DNA of 64,000 nt from Desulforamulus hydrothermalis Lam5 = DSM 18033 (GCF_000315365.1 NZ_CAOS01000011.1:62266-126265), one strand, 5' to 3'. Counted from the first letter of the stretch, positions 45,245 through 55,171 are shown. Program-made: numbers and translations. The notes: a model not told the origin generated them from the sequence alone.

Positions 45245-46456
45245 CTAACGGTATTTCTGGCCGGGATTCAGCGAGGTGGTAGTCAGTCCCAGGCCTTGAA
45301 TGACGGGCTGTACCGTCACCTGCACCGCCAGTTGGGGAAACATCTCCGGCCATTGTTCAGCCAGCCCCTGCTGCCAGGTGCCCGGCATGCTCCGGTGCAC
45401 CGCCCCGGCAAAACCCGGCGCATCGCTGTTAAGCTCCTGACAGCGGCTTACGGCGGCCATAACTTCCTGCTTAATTTGGGCGGCGACCAATTGCTCCAGT
45501 TGCTTTTTAACCGCCTCATCCAGCTTGTAAATGCCCGGGCTGGCTTCGGCCAGGTTGCAGTGGGTTTTAATGTCAATTTTTATCACCAGGCGGCCGTCAA
45601 GCACCTGGGGTTTTATTTTGGCGGTACTGTGTAAGATTTCAAACACAATTTTTTTATTTTGATAGGAGGTTACCACCAAACCTTCCTGAACCTCACCCTT
45701 GATCCACAGCAGGCCCCGGCTTTCGGTGGGGTTGAGCCAGCCCACCAGGCGGTCCCCCCGGAAAACCGCCGTGTCAATAACGTGCTGCTCAAATATTTTG
45801 CTGGCTTGAGCCACTGTTTTAGCAATCTGTTCTTTGGGCTTCATAATTCCTTCAAAGAAAGTAACTCCGGCTGTGTGAGGTTCCTGGCCAGGACTTTCTA
45901 ACAACTGGTAAAAATCACCCAGGTTTACAACGGCATATTTGGCAACCCGCTGCCGCAGGTTAATAATATCGGCCAACGCTTTGGCCGGGGGCTGCCGGTT
46001 GCTCTCCCCCGCTTCCAGGATATCTGCTATGGATTGCTGCCGGGCCACCAGCAGCCAGGTGCTTTGCTTAAATTCCGGGTCCCTTTCCAGAAAATCAAGC
46101 ACCTCCCGCACACCCTGCCGGGCCAGTCGTTCGGAAATGATAATTACCTGGTTATGGGACCAGAAAAACTGGTTGGGGCACTGCAAAGCCAGGTTGCGCA
46201 CCGCATCAAAAAGGGTGGCGCCGGTGGCGTACCAGTTATGGTAGGACGGTTGATCACTGCCGCCGCCTCCCCCAGCGGCGCCGACGGTTTGCGGCCGAAC
46301 CGTTTGCACCACCAGCTGGATGGCACCGTCCTCCCGCCGGTCAATGCCAAAACCCACCACAATGGCGGTTTGTTCAGCCTCCCGCAGGTCCCAGCAGCCG
46401 GTCAGGTTGGCAAATAAAAATAAAAGTAACACCAGACGAGCCAAGCGAACCGCCAT
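45245..46456 (-). CDS. Ger(x)C family germinant receptor lipoprotein (GerAC)
   Basis: A 403-residue lipoprotein. The N-terminal signal ends in the lipobox LTGC (Cys about residue 21), followed by WDLREAEQTAIVVGFGID, the family signature. The C-terminal domain shows VLDGRLVIKIDIKTHCNLAE. It forms the C subunit of the germinant receptor on the inner spore membrane. It starts 12 nt after the gerAA stop. Confidence 0.93.
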   Translation of the reverse strand: MAVRLARLVLLLFLFANLTGCWDLREAEQTAIVVGFGIDRREDGAIQLVVQTVRPQTVGAAGGGGGSDQPSYHNWYATGATLFDAVRNLALQCPNQFFWSHNQVIIISERLARQGVREVLDFLERDPEFKQSTWLLVARQQSIADILEAGESNRQPPAKALADIINLRQRVAKYAVVNLGDFYQLLESPGQEPHTAGVTFFEGIMKPKEQIAKTVAQASKIFEQHVIDTAVFRGDRLVGWLNPTESRGLLWIKGEVQEGLVVTSYQNKKIVFEILHSTAKIKPQVLDGRLVIKIDIKTHCNLAEASPGIYKLDEAVKKQLEQLVAAQIKQEVMAAVSRCQELNSDAPGFAGAVHRSMPGTWQQGLAEQWPEMFPQLAVQVTVQPVIQGLGLTTTSLNPGQKYR

Positions 46457-46468
46457 GACTGCTCCTTT

Positions 46469-48079
46469 CTAACCTTTATCAGGGCCGGGCCGGAGGTTTT
46501 GGCCCAGGCGGTTGGTATTGGCCTGCACCATTTCTGCCGGCCGGCGCCGCCTGCTCCAGTGAGGGGCCACCAGCATGGTATCTTTAAAGGACTGCCAGTT
46601 AAAAGGTGCCAGGGGGCTTAAATAGGGCACCCCGAAGCTGCGCAGGGCACACAGGTGCAGCAGGATGGCCAGCAGGGCCGTCATCAGGCCAAACAGGCCT
46701 AAAAAGGCGGCGGCCAGCATCAAGGGAAAACGCAGCAGGCGAACTGTCTGGCCCAGGCTGTACTGGGGCAGCGTAAAGGTGGCGATGCCGGTGGCGGCCA
46801 CCACAATGATCATGGCCGGCGAAACAATATTGGCCTGGACCGCTGCCTGGCCGATAACCAGTGCTCCCACAATGCTGATGGTTTGGGCCAGGGTGGTGGG
46901 CAAGCGGATACTGGCCTCCCGCAGGGTCTCAAAAAGCAGTTCCATGGTTATAGCCTCGATCACCGCCGGAAAGGGTACCCCCTGGCGGTTGGCAGCAATG
47001 CTGATAAACAGGGTGGTGGGGATCATCTCCTGGTGAAAATTGGTTACCGCAATGTACAGTGACGGTAAGGTTAAGGCCAGCACTAAAGAAACCAGCCGGA
47101 TCCATCTGACAAAGGTGGCAAAATAATAGTCTGTGTAATAATCCTCGGAACTCTGCAGCAGGGACAAAAACTGCCCCGGCGCCACCAGCGCAAAGGGGGT
47201 GTTGTCGGTCAGGATGGCCACCCGGCCTTCCAGCAAATCCGCCGCCACTTTATCCGGGCGTTCGGTGGTGATAACCTGGGGAAAGGGCGAATAGGGATTG
47301 TCTTTAATAAACTGTTCCAAATAACCGCTTTCCAGAACTGCGTCAATTTCGATACGGGTTAGCCGTTGCCGCACTTCCGCCACCAGGTCTGCAGAAGCCA
47401 GTCCCTTTAGGTAAACCAATGCTACATTAGTAATACTGATGCGGCCCAGCCGGTAATTTTCCACCACTAAATTGGGGGTTACCAGCCGCTTGCGCAACAG
47501 GCTGATATTGCTGGATAACAACTCCACAAAGGCTTCCCGGGGCCCCCGGACGGTGTTTTCTTGTACCGGTTCGGGAATGCTCCGGCCGTTGTAGCCTTTG
47601 CAGCTGATAATAAAGGCCCGGCTATAGCCGTCAATAAATAAAACAACCTCTCCGACCAATACCCGGGACAGGACGGTTTGCAGGTTTTCTCCCTTTTGTA
47701 TTTCGGCTTTGCTGATAAGTCCTCCCCGATCAAGCAGCTCCAGCAGGTGGGGGCCGGACTTATCGCCGGCCTCCAACAAAGGACGCATAATGTGTGAGCT
47801 TAAAATTTGCGAATCTATCATGCCATTTAGAAAGCAAACGGCTGCCGGCAGCGGGTCCTGCCGGCCCAGGGTAAAATTTCTCTTAACAAAGTCAATATTG
47901 TGCCCCAGGATACTGGCCATCTGCTCCAGGTTTCTGGCCAGGCTGCGGCTGACCGGCAGTTTGGCCAGTTCCTGCTGGGTGTAAACCTGACTCAGGTTGA
48001 GTTCTGAGGGCCGTTGGGCCGGCTTCTTTTTAAGGGGCGGCTGGAAAACTAATTTTAATAAATATTTTAGGAAACCCAT
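46469..48079 (-). CDS. GerA-family germinant receptor A subunit
   Basis: A 536-residue protein. A soluble N-terminal half (VKRNFTLGRQDPLPAAVCFLNGM; GEVVLFIDG; GPREAFVELLSSNISLLRKRL) is followed by about five or six membrane segments from residue 300 (LVLALTLPSLYIAVTNFHQEMIPTTL; VGALVIGQAAVQANIVSPAMI). This is the A subunit of a nutrient germinant receptor. First gene of the minus-strand ger operon, divergent from a separate gerAB-like gene at 48294. Confidence 0.95.
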   Translation of the reverse strand: MGFLKYLLKLVFQPPLKKKPAQRPSELNLSQVYTQQELAKLPVSRSLARNLEQMASILGHNIDFVKRNFTLGRQDPLPAAVCFLNGMIDSQILSSHIMRPLLEAGDKSGPHLLELLDRGGLISKAEIQKGENLQTVLSRVLVGEVVLFIDGYSRAFIISCKGYNGRSIPEPVQENTVRGPREAFVELLSSNISLLRKRLVTPNLVVENYRLGRISITNVALVYLKGLASADLVAEVRQRLTRIEIDAVLESGYLEQFIKDNPYSPFPQVITTERPDKVAADLLEGRVAILTDNTPFALVAPGQFLSLLQSSEDYYTDYYFATFVRWIRLVSLVLALTLPSLYIAVTNFHQEMIPTTLFISIAANRQGVPFPAVIEAITMELLFETLREASIRLPTTLAQTISIVGALVIGQAAVQANIVSPAMIIVVAATGIATFTLPQYSLGQTVRLLRFPLMLAAAFLGLFGLMTALLAILLHLCALRSFGVPYLSPLAPFNWQSFKDTMLVAPHWSRRRRPAEMVQANTNRLGQNLRPGPDKG

Positions 48080-48293
48080 AAGTTGCCTCCCGGGAGATTA
48101 TCGTATCAACATAAAGTTGTTGTTTTGCATCAGCGGTCTGCTGCCGCTGTTTGATTGCCCTGGCGGCCAAATTTGTAATTAGTATTAATTTCTTTAAGGA
48201 AAAAAATGTACCAGCCAGGTAAAAAAATTACATTAATGCTTACAAAAGTTTATAACGGGAAAAATTTAGGTAAAAGGAATAAGGAGTGGTATA

Positions 48294-49397
48294 TTGGCTC
48301 AGGTTCAAATGTCCCGTGGGGAATTATTGGTATTGACGGTGGCAGCCGTCACGGGTTTTGGCCATTTCATAACGGTAGCCCAGGTCTTGCAAGCAGCCGG
48401 CCGGGATGCCTGGTTAGCCCTGACGGTAGCGCTGCTGCCTGCTCTGGCCTTGGCCTTAATATTAGGGGCCCTGGCATATCTGAAGCCCGGGCAAGCCCTG
48501 GACATTCTGGCCGCCCGGTTATTTGGCAAATGGGCAGGTAAAACGGTTTCATTATTTTATGGGGTGTTTTTTTTACTGGCCGTGGCTATGACGTTGCGTT
48601 GCCTGGTAGATTTTATGAGGAATGCTTTCAACCCTCTGACGCCTTCGTTGGCAATGACTGTTATTTTTATGTTATTGGCATTGTATGCGGTACTAAGCGG
48701 CCTGGAGAACATTGCCAGGGTAAGCCTTTTGCTGCTGCCGCTAATGATTGTACTGGGTCTAACCTTAACAGTTATTTCTCTGGAAGAAAAGGAGTATATC
48801 CTGCTGCTGCCTGTTGCGGAACGAGGGATGCTGCCGGTTATACAGGGGGCGGTGCCGTTGCTGGGGTTATTTGGCGAGCTGGTTGTATTGGCTGTTTTGG
48901 CAGATACTGTAAGAGACGGCAAATATATGTGGCAGACAACCCTGACGGCAGTAGCTGTTTTTGGGCTGATGTTTATCGGACCGCTGACCGGGCCGGTGGC
49001 TATACTGGGAGAAAGAATTGCTGCCAGAACACCCTACCCTACCTTCGTTGAAATAAAGTATGCCAAAACGCTGGCAAGGTTTCAAACCATTGCTGTGTTG
49101 CTCTGGGTATGGGGCAGTTTCTTTCGCATTACTTTTTATTATTATACCGCTGCCAGATGTTTGGGGCGTTTTTGCGGTTTCCGGAAAAACAGCCGGGAGA
49201 TGGCTTTAGCCACCGGTGCAGCAATTTTTCTGACAACGGTGTACGTATTTCCTACCGTAGCAGAAGTTAAAGCCTTTATTGACAGACCATTTACTTACCT
49301 GGCTCTGGCAGTGGGTTATCTGCCGCCGCCGGTGCTGCTGGCGGGCCTGGTGGTGCAAAAACTGCGGCAAGGCCGGTGGGTATGGGGGACAAACTAA
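48294..49397 (+). CDS. Second GerAB-like germination permease (orphan)
   Basis: A 367-residue membrane protein with about ten hydrophobic segments, of the same family as 43843-44973 (LTVAAVTGFGHFITVAQVLQAAGRDAWLAL). TTG start 48294 has AAGGAG 7 nt upstream. It stands alone, divergent from gerAA by about 210 nt; no A or C subunit follows. It may exchange with the B subunit of the adjacent receptor. Confidence 0.9.
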   Translation: MAQVQMSRGELLVLTVAAVTGFGHFITVAQVLQAAGRDAWLALTVALLPALALALILGALAYLKPGQALDILAARLFGKWAGKTVSLFYGVFFLLAVAMTLRCLVDFMRNAFNPLTPSLAMTVIFMLLALYAVLSGLENIARVSLLLLPLMIVLGLTLTVISLEEKEYILLLPVAERGMLPVIQGAVPLLGLFGELVVLAVLADTVRDGKYMWQTTLTAVAVFGLMFIGPLTGPVAILGERIAARTPYPTFVEIKYAKTLARFQTIAVLLWVWGSFFRITFYYYTAARCLGRFCGFRKNSREMALATGAAIFLTTVYVFPTVAEVKAFIDRPFTYLALAVGYLPPPVLLAGLVVQKLRQGRWVWGTN

Positions 49398-49489
49398 CAG
49401 AACGGATAAAAGCCCGCACCGGTGCCATGGTTCGGGCATACTTTAAGGTAAACAAATTTGATCATAAATTAATGAGGGGAGGCCACAGC

Positions 49490-49678
49490 ATGCAGGAATT
49501 ACCTGTGTGTGTAATATGCCGGTCGGTATTGGCGAACCCTGATGCCGGCATTATTATTTTAGGTAAAGCCATTTGTGCTGACTGTGAGCAAAAAATTATC
49601 AGCCTGACCGGCAATGAGCCGGATTATGCCGTTTATATCAGCGGCCTTAGAAAAATTTGGTGCGGCAGGGAGGCTTGA
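49490..49678 (+). CDS. csfB: Gin/CsfB-type anti-sigma-G factor
   Basis: A 62-residue protein with CVIC and CADC pairs (MQELPVCVICRSV; GKAICADCEQKII), the zinc-binding pattern of Gin/CsfB, which inhibits sigma-G until engulfment in Bacillus. GGGGAGG precedes ATG 49490; the longer reading frame from 49376 overlaps gerAB and is not supported. In Bacillus csfB is also close to yaaO and tmk, as here. The 3' end overlaps a gene on the other strand. Confidence 0.82.
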   Translation: MQELPVCVICRSVLANPDAGIIILGKAICADCEQKIISLTGNEPDYAVYISGLRKIWCGREA

Positions 49679-49902
49679 GCTTTGGCCAGGGCCTCTTTTC
49701 TTTTGGCCAGCCGCAGCTTGCGGTGAGCCATTTCAATATCTGTTTTAATTTGGCGCAGGGTCAGCAAATCAATGCCGGTCAGGGTGGCTATCTCTACGTC
49801 GCTTTGCCCGTTTTTCCACATTTTTATTAATTTAGCTACACTGGTGCGATATTTTTTGGATAAAGCCCTGGCGTCAAAGGGGGACGACTTTATCTTGGGC
49901 AT
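49633..49902 (-). CDS. Small helix-turn-helix-like protein, unknown
   Basis: An 89-residue, Lys/Arg-rich protein. SVAKLIKMWKNGQSDVEIATLTGIDLLTLRQI reads like a helix-turn-helix DNA-binding unit, followed by a basic coiled helix. AAAGGAG lies 7 nt before ATG 49902 (MPKIKSSPFD); the longer form from 49944 is less likely. It overlaps the end of csfB tail-to-tail by 46 nt. Family not recognised. Confidence 0.6.
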   Translation of the reverse strand: MPKIKSSPFDARALSKKYRTSVAKLIKMWKNGQSDVEIATLTGIDLLTLRQIKTDIEMAHRKLRLAKRKEALAKAQASLPHQIFLRPLI

Positions 49903-50083
49903 GGCTTTGCTCCTTTCTTTAGTTTTTGGGCAAACTTTTTGCACAGTTTATTTTAAGTTAGCTTTCCCGCTGGATTTCATGCTATAAGGTTTAAGTTATG
50001 CCAAAGAAATCAGAAACTAAATTAGCAGTTAAAATGTGTATATGATAAAATAAATTGTTAAGATATTTTTAGAGGTTGCAAAG

Positions 50084-51529
50084 ATGAACCAACAAAAGGC
50101 TCCTCTCTGGGAGGCTTTAGTAAAACATGCACATGGGGCCGCTGCCCAATTGCATATTCCTGGTCACCGCAGCGGGCAAGCCATACCGCCGGAGTTTTTG
50201 CAACTGGCCGGACAGGCGGTATTTACGCTTGATGTGACCGAAATTCCCGGTCTGGATGACTTGCATAATCCGCAGGGACCCCTTGCGGAAGCCATGGCGT
50301 TGGCTGCCGCAGCCTACGGAGCGGAGCAAAGTTTTATGCTGGTTAACGGTACCAGCTGCGGCCTGATGGCGTTAATCATGGCCTGCTGCGGCCCGGGGGA
50401 CAAAATTATGGTGCCCCGCAATGCCCATCGCTCGGTGGTATCCGGGCTGATATTATCAGGCGCACACCCTGTCTATTACCAGCCGGGGGTGCTGGATGAT
50501 TTTGCCTGTTTAACCGGGCCGGATGTTTGTCAGATTAAACAATTATTAAAGGAAAATCGGGAGGTTAAAGCAGTCCTGGCGGTTAATCCCACCTATTACG
50601 GGGTGGCAGGGGATATAGCCGCCCTGGCCGGCCTGTGCCACGCTGCCGGCATACCTTTGCTGGTGGATGAAGCGCACGGCGCCCACCTGCGCTTTCACCC
50701 GCAGCTGCCGCCGGATGCCCTGAGCTGCGGGGCGGATGCAGTGGTGCAAAGCACTCATAAAACCGCCGGCTCCCTTACCCAGTCCGCTTTGCTTCATGTG
50801 CAAGGAGCCAGGGTCGACCGCAGCCGGCTGGCCGAGGCCCTGCGCATGTTGCAAAGCACCAGCCCCTCCTATCTTTTGCTGGCTTCCCTGGACACAGCCC
50901 GCCGGCAGCTGGCCCTGCAGGGCCGGCAGCTGTTGGACCAAGCCCTGGTCCTGGCCCGCCGATGCAGGAAGCAGCTGGCCGGCATAGCGGGGGTAAAAGT
51001 ATTAAGCCGGCACCACCTGGGAGGGGCAGGCGCAGCCTGGCTGGATCCCACCCGGCTAACAGTTTCTCTGTTGCCGGCGGGTTTAACCGGTTATCAAACG
51101 GCTGATCTGTTGCATCGCAGGTATCAGGTTAATGTAGAAATGGCTGATGCTGCCAATGTGGTGGCGGTAATTTCTATCGGCACCCGGGAGGAAGACTGCC
51201 GTCAATTAATCAAGGCGGTGGCTGAACTGGCAGGTGCTGCCGGGGCGCCGGTTTGCTGGCCGGCGTTGCCGCAGTTGCCGGCGCCGGAGGTGGCCCTGCC
51301 CCCCCGGGAAGCCTGGCAGCACCCCGGTCAATATGTGGCCCTGGAGAAATGTTTGGATCTGATTAGCGGTGAAACGGTGGCGGTATATCCGCCGGGTATT
51401 CCGGTGGTTTGTCCGGGAGAAGTGATCCGGCAGCCGGTGCTGGAATATCTCCTGGCGGTCCGGCAGCAGGGCGTGCACATACAGGGACCGGCCGACCACA
51501 CGCTGCGCAGCCTGCGGGTGCTGCGGTAG
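50084..51529 (+). CDS. Orn/Lys/Arg decarboxylase family protein (YaaO-like)
   Basis: A 481-residue fold-type I PLP enzyme. HIPGHRSG near the N-terminus, SFMLVNGTSCGLMALI, VDEAHGAHLRFHP and the Schiff-base Lys in QSTHKTAGSLTQSA mark the lysine/arginine/ornithine decarboxylase family. It lacks the N-terminal wing domain of the inducible enterobacterial forms, like B. subtilis SpeA and YaaO. Substrate not determinable here. AGAGGTTG precedes ATG 50084. Followed by tmk 30 nt later. Confidence 0.9.
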   Translation: MNQQKAPLWEALVKHAHGAAAQLHIPGHRSGQAIPPEFLQLAGQAVFTLDVTEIPGLDDLHNPQGPLAEAMALAAAAYGAEQSFMLVNGTSCGLMALIMACCGPGDKIMVPRNAHRSVVSGLILSGAHPVYYQPGVLDDFACLTGPDVCQIKQLLKENREVKAVLAVNPTYYGVAGDIAALAGLCHAAGIPLLVDEAHGAHLRFHPQLPPDALSCGADAVVQSTHKTAGSLTQSALLHVQGARVDRSRLAEALRMLQSTSPSYLLLASLDTARRQLALQGRQLLDQALVLARRCRKQLAGIAGVKVLSRHHLGGAGAAWLDPTRLTVSLLPAGLTGYQTADLLHRRYQVNVEMADAANVVAVISIGTREEDCRQLIKAVAELAGAAGAPVCWPALPQLPAPEVALPPREAWQHPGQYVALEKCLDLISGETVAVYPPGIPVVCPGEVIRQPVLEYLLAVRQQGVHIQGPADHTLRSLRVLR

Positions 51530-51559
51530 TCCGGCAGGCTGCGAGCCATACCAGGGGAG

Positions 51560-52183
51560 GTGGCCAATATTTTTATAGTTTTTGAAGGTGTGGATGGGTC
51601 GGGGAAAACCACCCAGCTCAACCTGTTAAATAAATATTTAAGTGAGCAAAATATTCCCACCGTTATGACCCGGGAACCGGGGGGAACACCGGTGGGGGAA
51701 AAAATTCGGGAATTGCTGTTAGATCGCCGCTTTGCGGAGATGCAAGAACGTGCCGAAGCGCTGCTGTATGCTGCTGCCCGGGCCCAGCTGGTGGCTCAGG
51801 TTATCCGGCCCGGGCTGGCCGCAGGCAAGGTGGTGTTGTGCGACCGGTATCTTGATTCCAGTTTGGCCTACCAGGGTTACGGCAGGGGTATGGATACCGC
51901 TTTTTTAGCCGGTATTAATGAATTAGCCACCGGCGGCCTGCGGCCTGATCTCACCGTCCTGTTGGATATACCGCCCCGGGAGGGGTTGCAGCGATCCCGG
52001 CAGGACCGGCCGGCGGATCGGCTGGAGAGCGAATCTTTGGCCTTTTATCAAAGGGTGCGCAGCGGCTACCTGGCGCTGGCCCGGCAAAACCCGGCGGCTT
52101 ATTTGGTGCTGGATGCCCGGCAGCCGGTGCAGCAGCTGCACACGGCCATATGTCAAGCGGTGGGTGGTTTGCTTGGCGGATAA
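51560..52183 (+). CDS. tmk: Thymidylate kinase
   Basis: A 207-residue P-loop kinase making dTDP from dTMP. Walker A is [12 protein letters not shown], the dTMP site has [16 protein letters not shown] and the lid has [15 protein letters not shown] 51560 is inside the purine-rich GGGGAGGTG, while ATT 51569 has the normal 8-nt spacing; the start is therefore uncertain between these. It overlaps the next gene. Confidence 0.95.
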   Translation: MANIFIVFEGVDGSGKTTQLNLLNKYLSEQNIPTVMTREPGGTPVGEKIRELLLDRRFAEMQERAEALLYAAARAQLVAQVIRPGLAAGKVVLCDRYLDSSLAYQGYGRGMDTAFLAGINELATGGLRPDLTVLLDIPPREGLQRSRQDRPADRLESESLAFYQRVRSGYLALARQNPAAYLVLDARQPVQQLHTAICQAVGGLLGG

Positions 52184-53204
52184 GTTGAGCGGTATCATCG
52201 GGCATCAGGAAGTGATCCGCACCTTAAAAAATGCCCTGCAGAGAAACCGGGTAGCCCATGCTTACCTTTTTATGGGGCCGCCGGGGATTGGCAAACAAAC
52301 GGTAGCCCGGGCCTATGCCGGAGCACTGTTGTGCCAACAACCCCAGGCCGGCGATGCCTGCGGCGGCTGTCGGTCCTGCCGGCAGATGGCCGGGGGGAAC
52401 CACCCCGATTTTTACCGGCTGGCGCCCGGCGGCAGCACGCTGAAAATAGAACAAATCAGGGAGCTGCAGGGGCGGGTGCAGTACAAGCCCTACCAATCCC
52501 AACGGCAGGTCTTTGTGGTAGAACAGGCGGAAGCCATGACCCCGGAGGCGGCCAATTGTTTTTTAAAAACGCTGGAGGAGCCCGCCGGGCAAGCGGTGTT
52601 TATATTATTAAGCGACCGGCCCTATGCTTTGCTGCCTACCGTTTTATCACGCTGCCAGCAGTTGCAATTTCGTCCTTTAAGCAACCGGGAAGTGGCGGCA
52701 GGGCTGGTGAGCCTGGGCGGCCTGGACAGCCAAAGGGCCGCTCAACTGGCACCTTTAGCCGGGGGAAGTATGAGCCGGGCCTTGCGGCTGGCCGGGGAGG
52801 GTGACCGGTGGCCCTTGCGGACAAAAGTTCTGGAGCTGGTGCAGCAGCTGGCGCAAATAAATCAATCGGGGGCCCTGGCCCTGGCCGAGCAGCTGGCGGA
52901 AGACCGAAACCAGGCGGCAGATTTTTTAGAAATCCTCTCCTGGTGGTGGCGTGATATACTGGTCTACCGGTACACCGGCCAGCCAAACAAGCTGGTAAAC
53001 CAGGATCGTTTGGCGGATATTGAGGAACAGTCCCGCCGGTATGATCCCCGGGTTATTGCGGCAATACTGGAAGCGATACAGCAGGCCCGGCGGAGAATCC
53101 AGGCCAATGCCAATACACGTTTAACCTTGGAGGTTTTAATGTTGAAAATACACTCCTATGGAGGAAATCTCAATGGCAGTAACAGTAGTTGGAGTTCGCT
53201 TTAA
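52173..53204 (+). CDS. holB: DNA polymerase III delta' subunit
   Basis: A 343-residue clamp-loader subunit. [16 protein letters not shown] begins it; the Walker A-like [15 protein letters not shown], zinc cysteines CGGCRSC, and [16 protein letters not shown] are typical. TTG 52173 ([12 protein letters not shown]) preceded by GGTGGGTGG is preferred to the far-upstream ATG in the tmk body. It overlaps tmk by 11 nt and yaaT by 32 nt. Confidence 0.93.
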   Translation: MADKLSGIIGHQEVIRTLKNALQRNRVAHAYLFMGPPGIGKQTVARAYAGALLCQQPQAGDACGGCRSCRQMAGGNHPDFYRLAPGGSTLKIEQIRELQGRVQYKPYQSQRQVFVVEQAEAMTPEAANCFLKTLEEPAGQAVFILLSDRPYALLPTVLSRCQQLQFRPLSNREVAAGLVSLGGLDSQRAAQLAPLAGGSMSRALRLAGEGDRWPLRTKVLELVQQLAQINQSGALALAEQLAEDRNQAADFLEILSWWWRDILVYRYTGQPNKLVNQDRLADIEEQSRRYDPRVIAAILEAIQQARRRIQANANTRLTLEVLMLKIHSYGGNLNGSNSSWSSL

Positions 53205-54021
53205 AAAAGCGGGCAAGGTGTATTATTTTGACCCGGCTGACCTTGCGTTGGACAAGGGTGACCATGTGGTGGTGGAAACCACCCGGGGTATTGAGTACGG
53301 CGAAGTGGTGGTGGCGCCGCGGCAGGTGCCGGATGACGAGGTGGTGGCTCCCTTAAAGCAGGTGCTGCGCAAGGCCACCGAGGAAGATAACAGGCAGGTG
53401 GAGGCTAACCGGGAAAAAGAAAAAAAAGCCTTTCTGGTGGCCCTGGAAAAAATTGCCCACCATCAATTGCCCATGAAATTAATCAACGTGGAGCAAACCT
53501 TTGACGGCAGCAAAATTATCTTTTATTTTACCGCCGACGGCCGCATCGACTTCCGGGAGCTGGTGAAAGATTTGGCGGCGGTTTTCCGCACCCGCATTGA
53601 ATTGCGCCAAATCGGGGTGCGGGATGAGGCTAAAATGGTAGGGGGGTTGGGTTGCTGCGGCCGTGAGTTATGTTGTGCTTCCTGGCTGGCGGACTTTGCG
53701 CCGGTTTCCATCCGGATGGCCAAAGAACAAAATTTATCCCTTAACCCCACCAAGATATCCGGCATTTGCGGCCGGTTGATGTGCTGCCTCAAATATGAGA
53801 ACGATGTTTATGAAGAAGCCAAAGCAGGTTACCCGGAGGTAGGCACCCAGGTTGTGGCGCCCGAGGGAGATGGGAAGATTATCGCCATCAACATTTTCCG
53901 GCAAACCGTAAGTGTGGAGCTGCAGGAGAGCAAAGCAGTCCGGGAGTATTCTTTAAAAGAATTAAAAATCAAGAAAGGCCGAGGTGAATGCAACTGTGGC
54001 TGCCCTGCCCGGCAGGATTAA
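53173..54021 (+). CDS. yaaT: PSP1-domain protein (YaaT/RicT)
   Basis: A 282-residue PSP1 family protein. The N-terminal strand region [17 protein letters not shown] is followed by the PSP1 core (EYGEVVVAPRQVPDDEVV). A Cys-rich stretch GGLGCCGRELCCASW and GICGRLMCCLKYEN could bind the [4Fe-4S] clusters reported for the RicAFT complex. In Bacillus this complex promotes RNase Y maturation events and sporulation. GGAGGA 7 nt upstream favours ATG 53173 over 53158. Between holB and yabA as in Bacillus. Confidence 0.94.
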   Translation: MAVTVVGVRFKKAGKVYYFDPADLALDKGDHVVVETTRGIEYGEVVVAPRQVPDDEVVAPLKQVLRKATEEDNRQVEANREKEKKAFLVALEKIAHHQLPMKLINVEQTFDGSKIIFYFTADGRIDFRELVKDLAAVFRTRIELRQIGVRDEAKMVGGLGCCGRELCCASWLADFAPVSIRMAKEQNLSLNPTKISGICGRLMCCLKYENDVYEEAKAGYPEVGTQVVAPEGDGKIIAINIFRQTVSVELQESKAVREYSLKELKIKKGRGECNCGCPARQD

Positions 54022-54307
54022 CCGTTTGGAACAGGCCCTGCGTCAGATTTGTGACGAAGTGGATCGACTAAAGCAAGAAGTAAAAGCATTGGAAGACGAA
54101 AATGCCCGGCTGCGGCAGGAGGTGGCGGGTCTTTATTTGGCTGAGGGGGAAGACAGCGGGGCAAACCGGCCCGGTGCCAGAAACTTGTGGAACTTGTACG
54201 ATAAAGGGTTTCATATTTGCAACCTGTACTTTGGCAAAGGGCGAGACGGTGAGTGCATCTTTTGCTATGCCCTGATGAACCGGGGAGAACCGTCAGATGG
54301 AGCGTAA
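53984..54307 (+). CDS. yabA: Replication initiation control protein YabA-like
   Basis: A 107-residue protein. Residues about 8-50 form a leucine-zipper coiled coil (RINRLEQALRQICDEVDRLK). The C-terminal zinc module is FHICNLYFG...CIFC. YabA tethers DnaA/DnaN and limits initiation. Starts by GTG 53984, or GTG 53996 with a better spacing from GAGG. It overlaps yaaT by 38 nt and rsmI by 11 nt, so translation is tightly coupled. Confidence 0.88.
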   Translation: MNATVAALPGRINRLEQALRQICDEVDRLKQEVKALEDENARLRQEVAGLYLAEGEDSGANRPGARNLWNLYDKGFHICNLYFGKGRDGECIFCYALMNRGEPSDGA

Positions 54308-55166
54308 ATTGCCGGGGGTTTTATACCTTTGCGCCACCCCCATCGGCAACCTGGAAGACATTACCCTGCGGGCCCTGCGGGTATTAAAAGAAGCGGATTG
54401 CATTGCTGCCGAAGATACCCGCCATACCAGAAAATTATTAAGTCATTACGAAATCCATACCCCCCTGGTCAGTTACCACTCCCACAGCAGCCAAAGCAAA
54501 GCGGATCACCTGATACAACGGCTGTTGCAGGGAGAAAACATTGCTCTGGTGGCGGATGCCGGCACGCCGGGCATTTCAGACCCCGGCGCCGAATTGGTGT
54601 GCCAGGCTCTGCAGCATGATATTGCAGTGGTGCCGGTACCCGGGCCGGTGGCTGCTATCGCTGCCCTGACGGCAGCCGGTTTGCCTACCCATAAATTTGT
54701 GTTTGAGGGTTTTCTTTCTAACCAACCGAAAACCCGCCGAAAACAGCTGCAGGCCCTGCAGGGAGAACAGCGCACCATGGTGTTTTACGAATCTCCCCAC
54801 CGGCTGGCCGACACCCTGCGGGACATGCTGGCCATCTGGGGCGACCGGCCCTGTGCAGTGGCCCGGGAACTGACCAAACTGCACGAAGAATTCAAACGTG
54901 GTACCCTTGCCCGGCTGGCAGATTACTACCGGCAAAACCCGCCCCGGGGTGAAATCACCCTGATAGTGGGGGGGCTGCCCCCGGCAGAGGCTGCCGCCCG
55001 GCAGCAGGAGACCTGGGCGGAGCTTTCTTTGGCCGAGCATGTGGCATCCCTGGTAGACCAGGGGATTGCGCAGAAGGAAGCCATTAAGCAGGTGGCCCGG
55101 CTGCGGGGCCTGGCCAAAAGAGAGGTTTACGCCGCTGTCCATGGTGATGAAGGCCGTAAAGGATGA
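54297..55166 (+). CDS. rsmI: 16S rRNA (cytidine1402-2'-O)-methyltransferase
   Basis: A 289-residue tetrapyrrole-methylase-fold enzyme that 2'-O-methylates C1402 of 16S rRNA. It begins GVLYLCATPIGNLEDITLRALRVL, has AEDTRHTRKLLSHY, ADAGTPGISDPG and FYESPHR, and ends with a short helical RNA-binding extension. ATG 54297 follows GGGGAGAAC. Last gene of the tmk-rsmI run. Confidence 0.95.
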   Translation: MERKLPGVLYLCATPIGNLEDITLRALRVLKEADCIAAEDTRHTRKLLSHYEIHTPLVSYHSHSSQSKADHLIQRLLQGENIALVADAGTPGISDPGAELVCQALQHDIAVVPVPGPVAAIAALTAAGLPTHKFVFEGFLSNQPKTRRKQLQALQGEQRTMVFYESPHRLADTLRDMLAIWGDRPCAVARELTKLHEEFKRGTLARLADYYRQNPPRGEITLIVGGLPPAEAAARQQETWAELSLAEHVASLVDQGIAQKEAIKQVARLRGLAKREVYAAVHGDEGRKG

Positions 55167-55171
55167 GCAAA

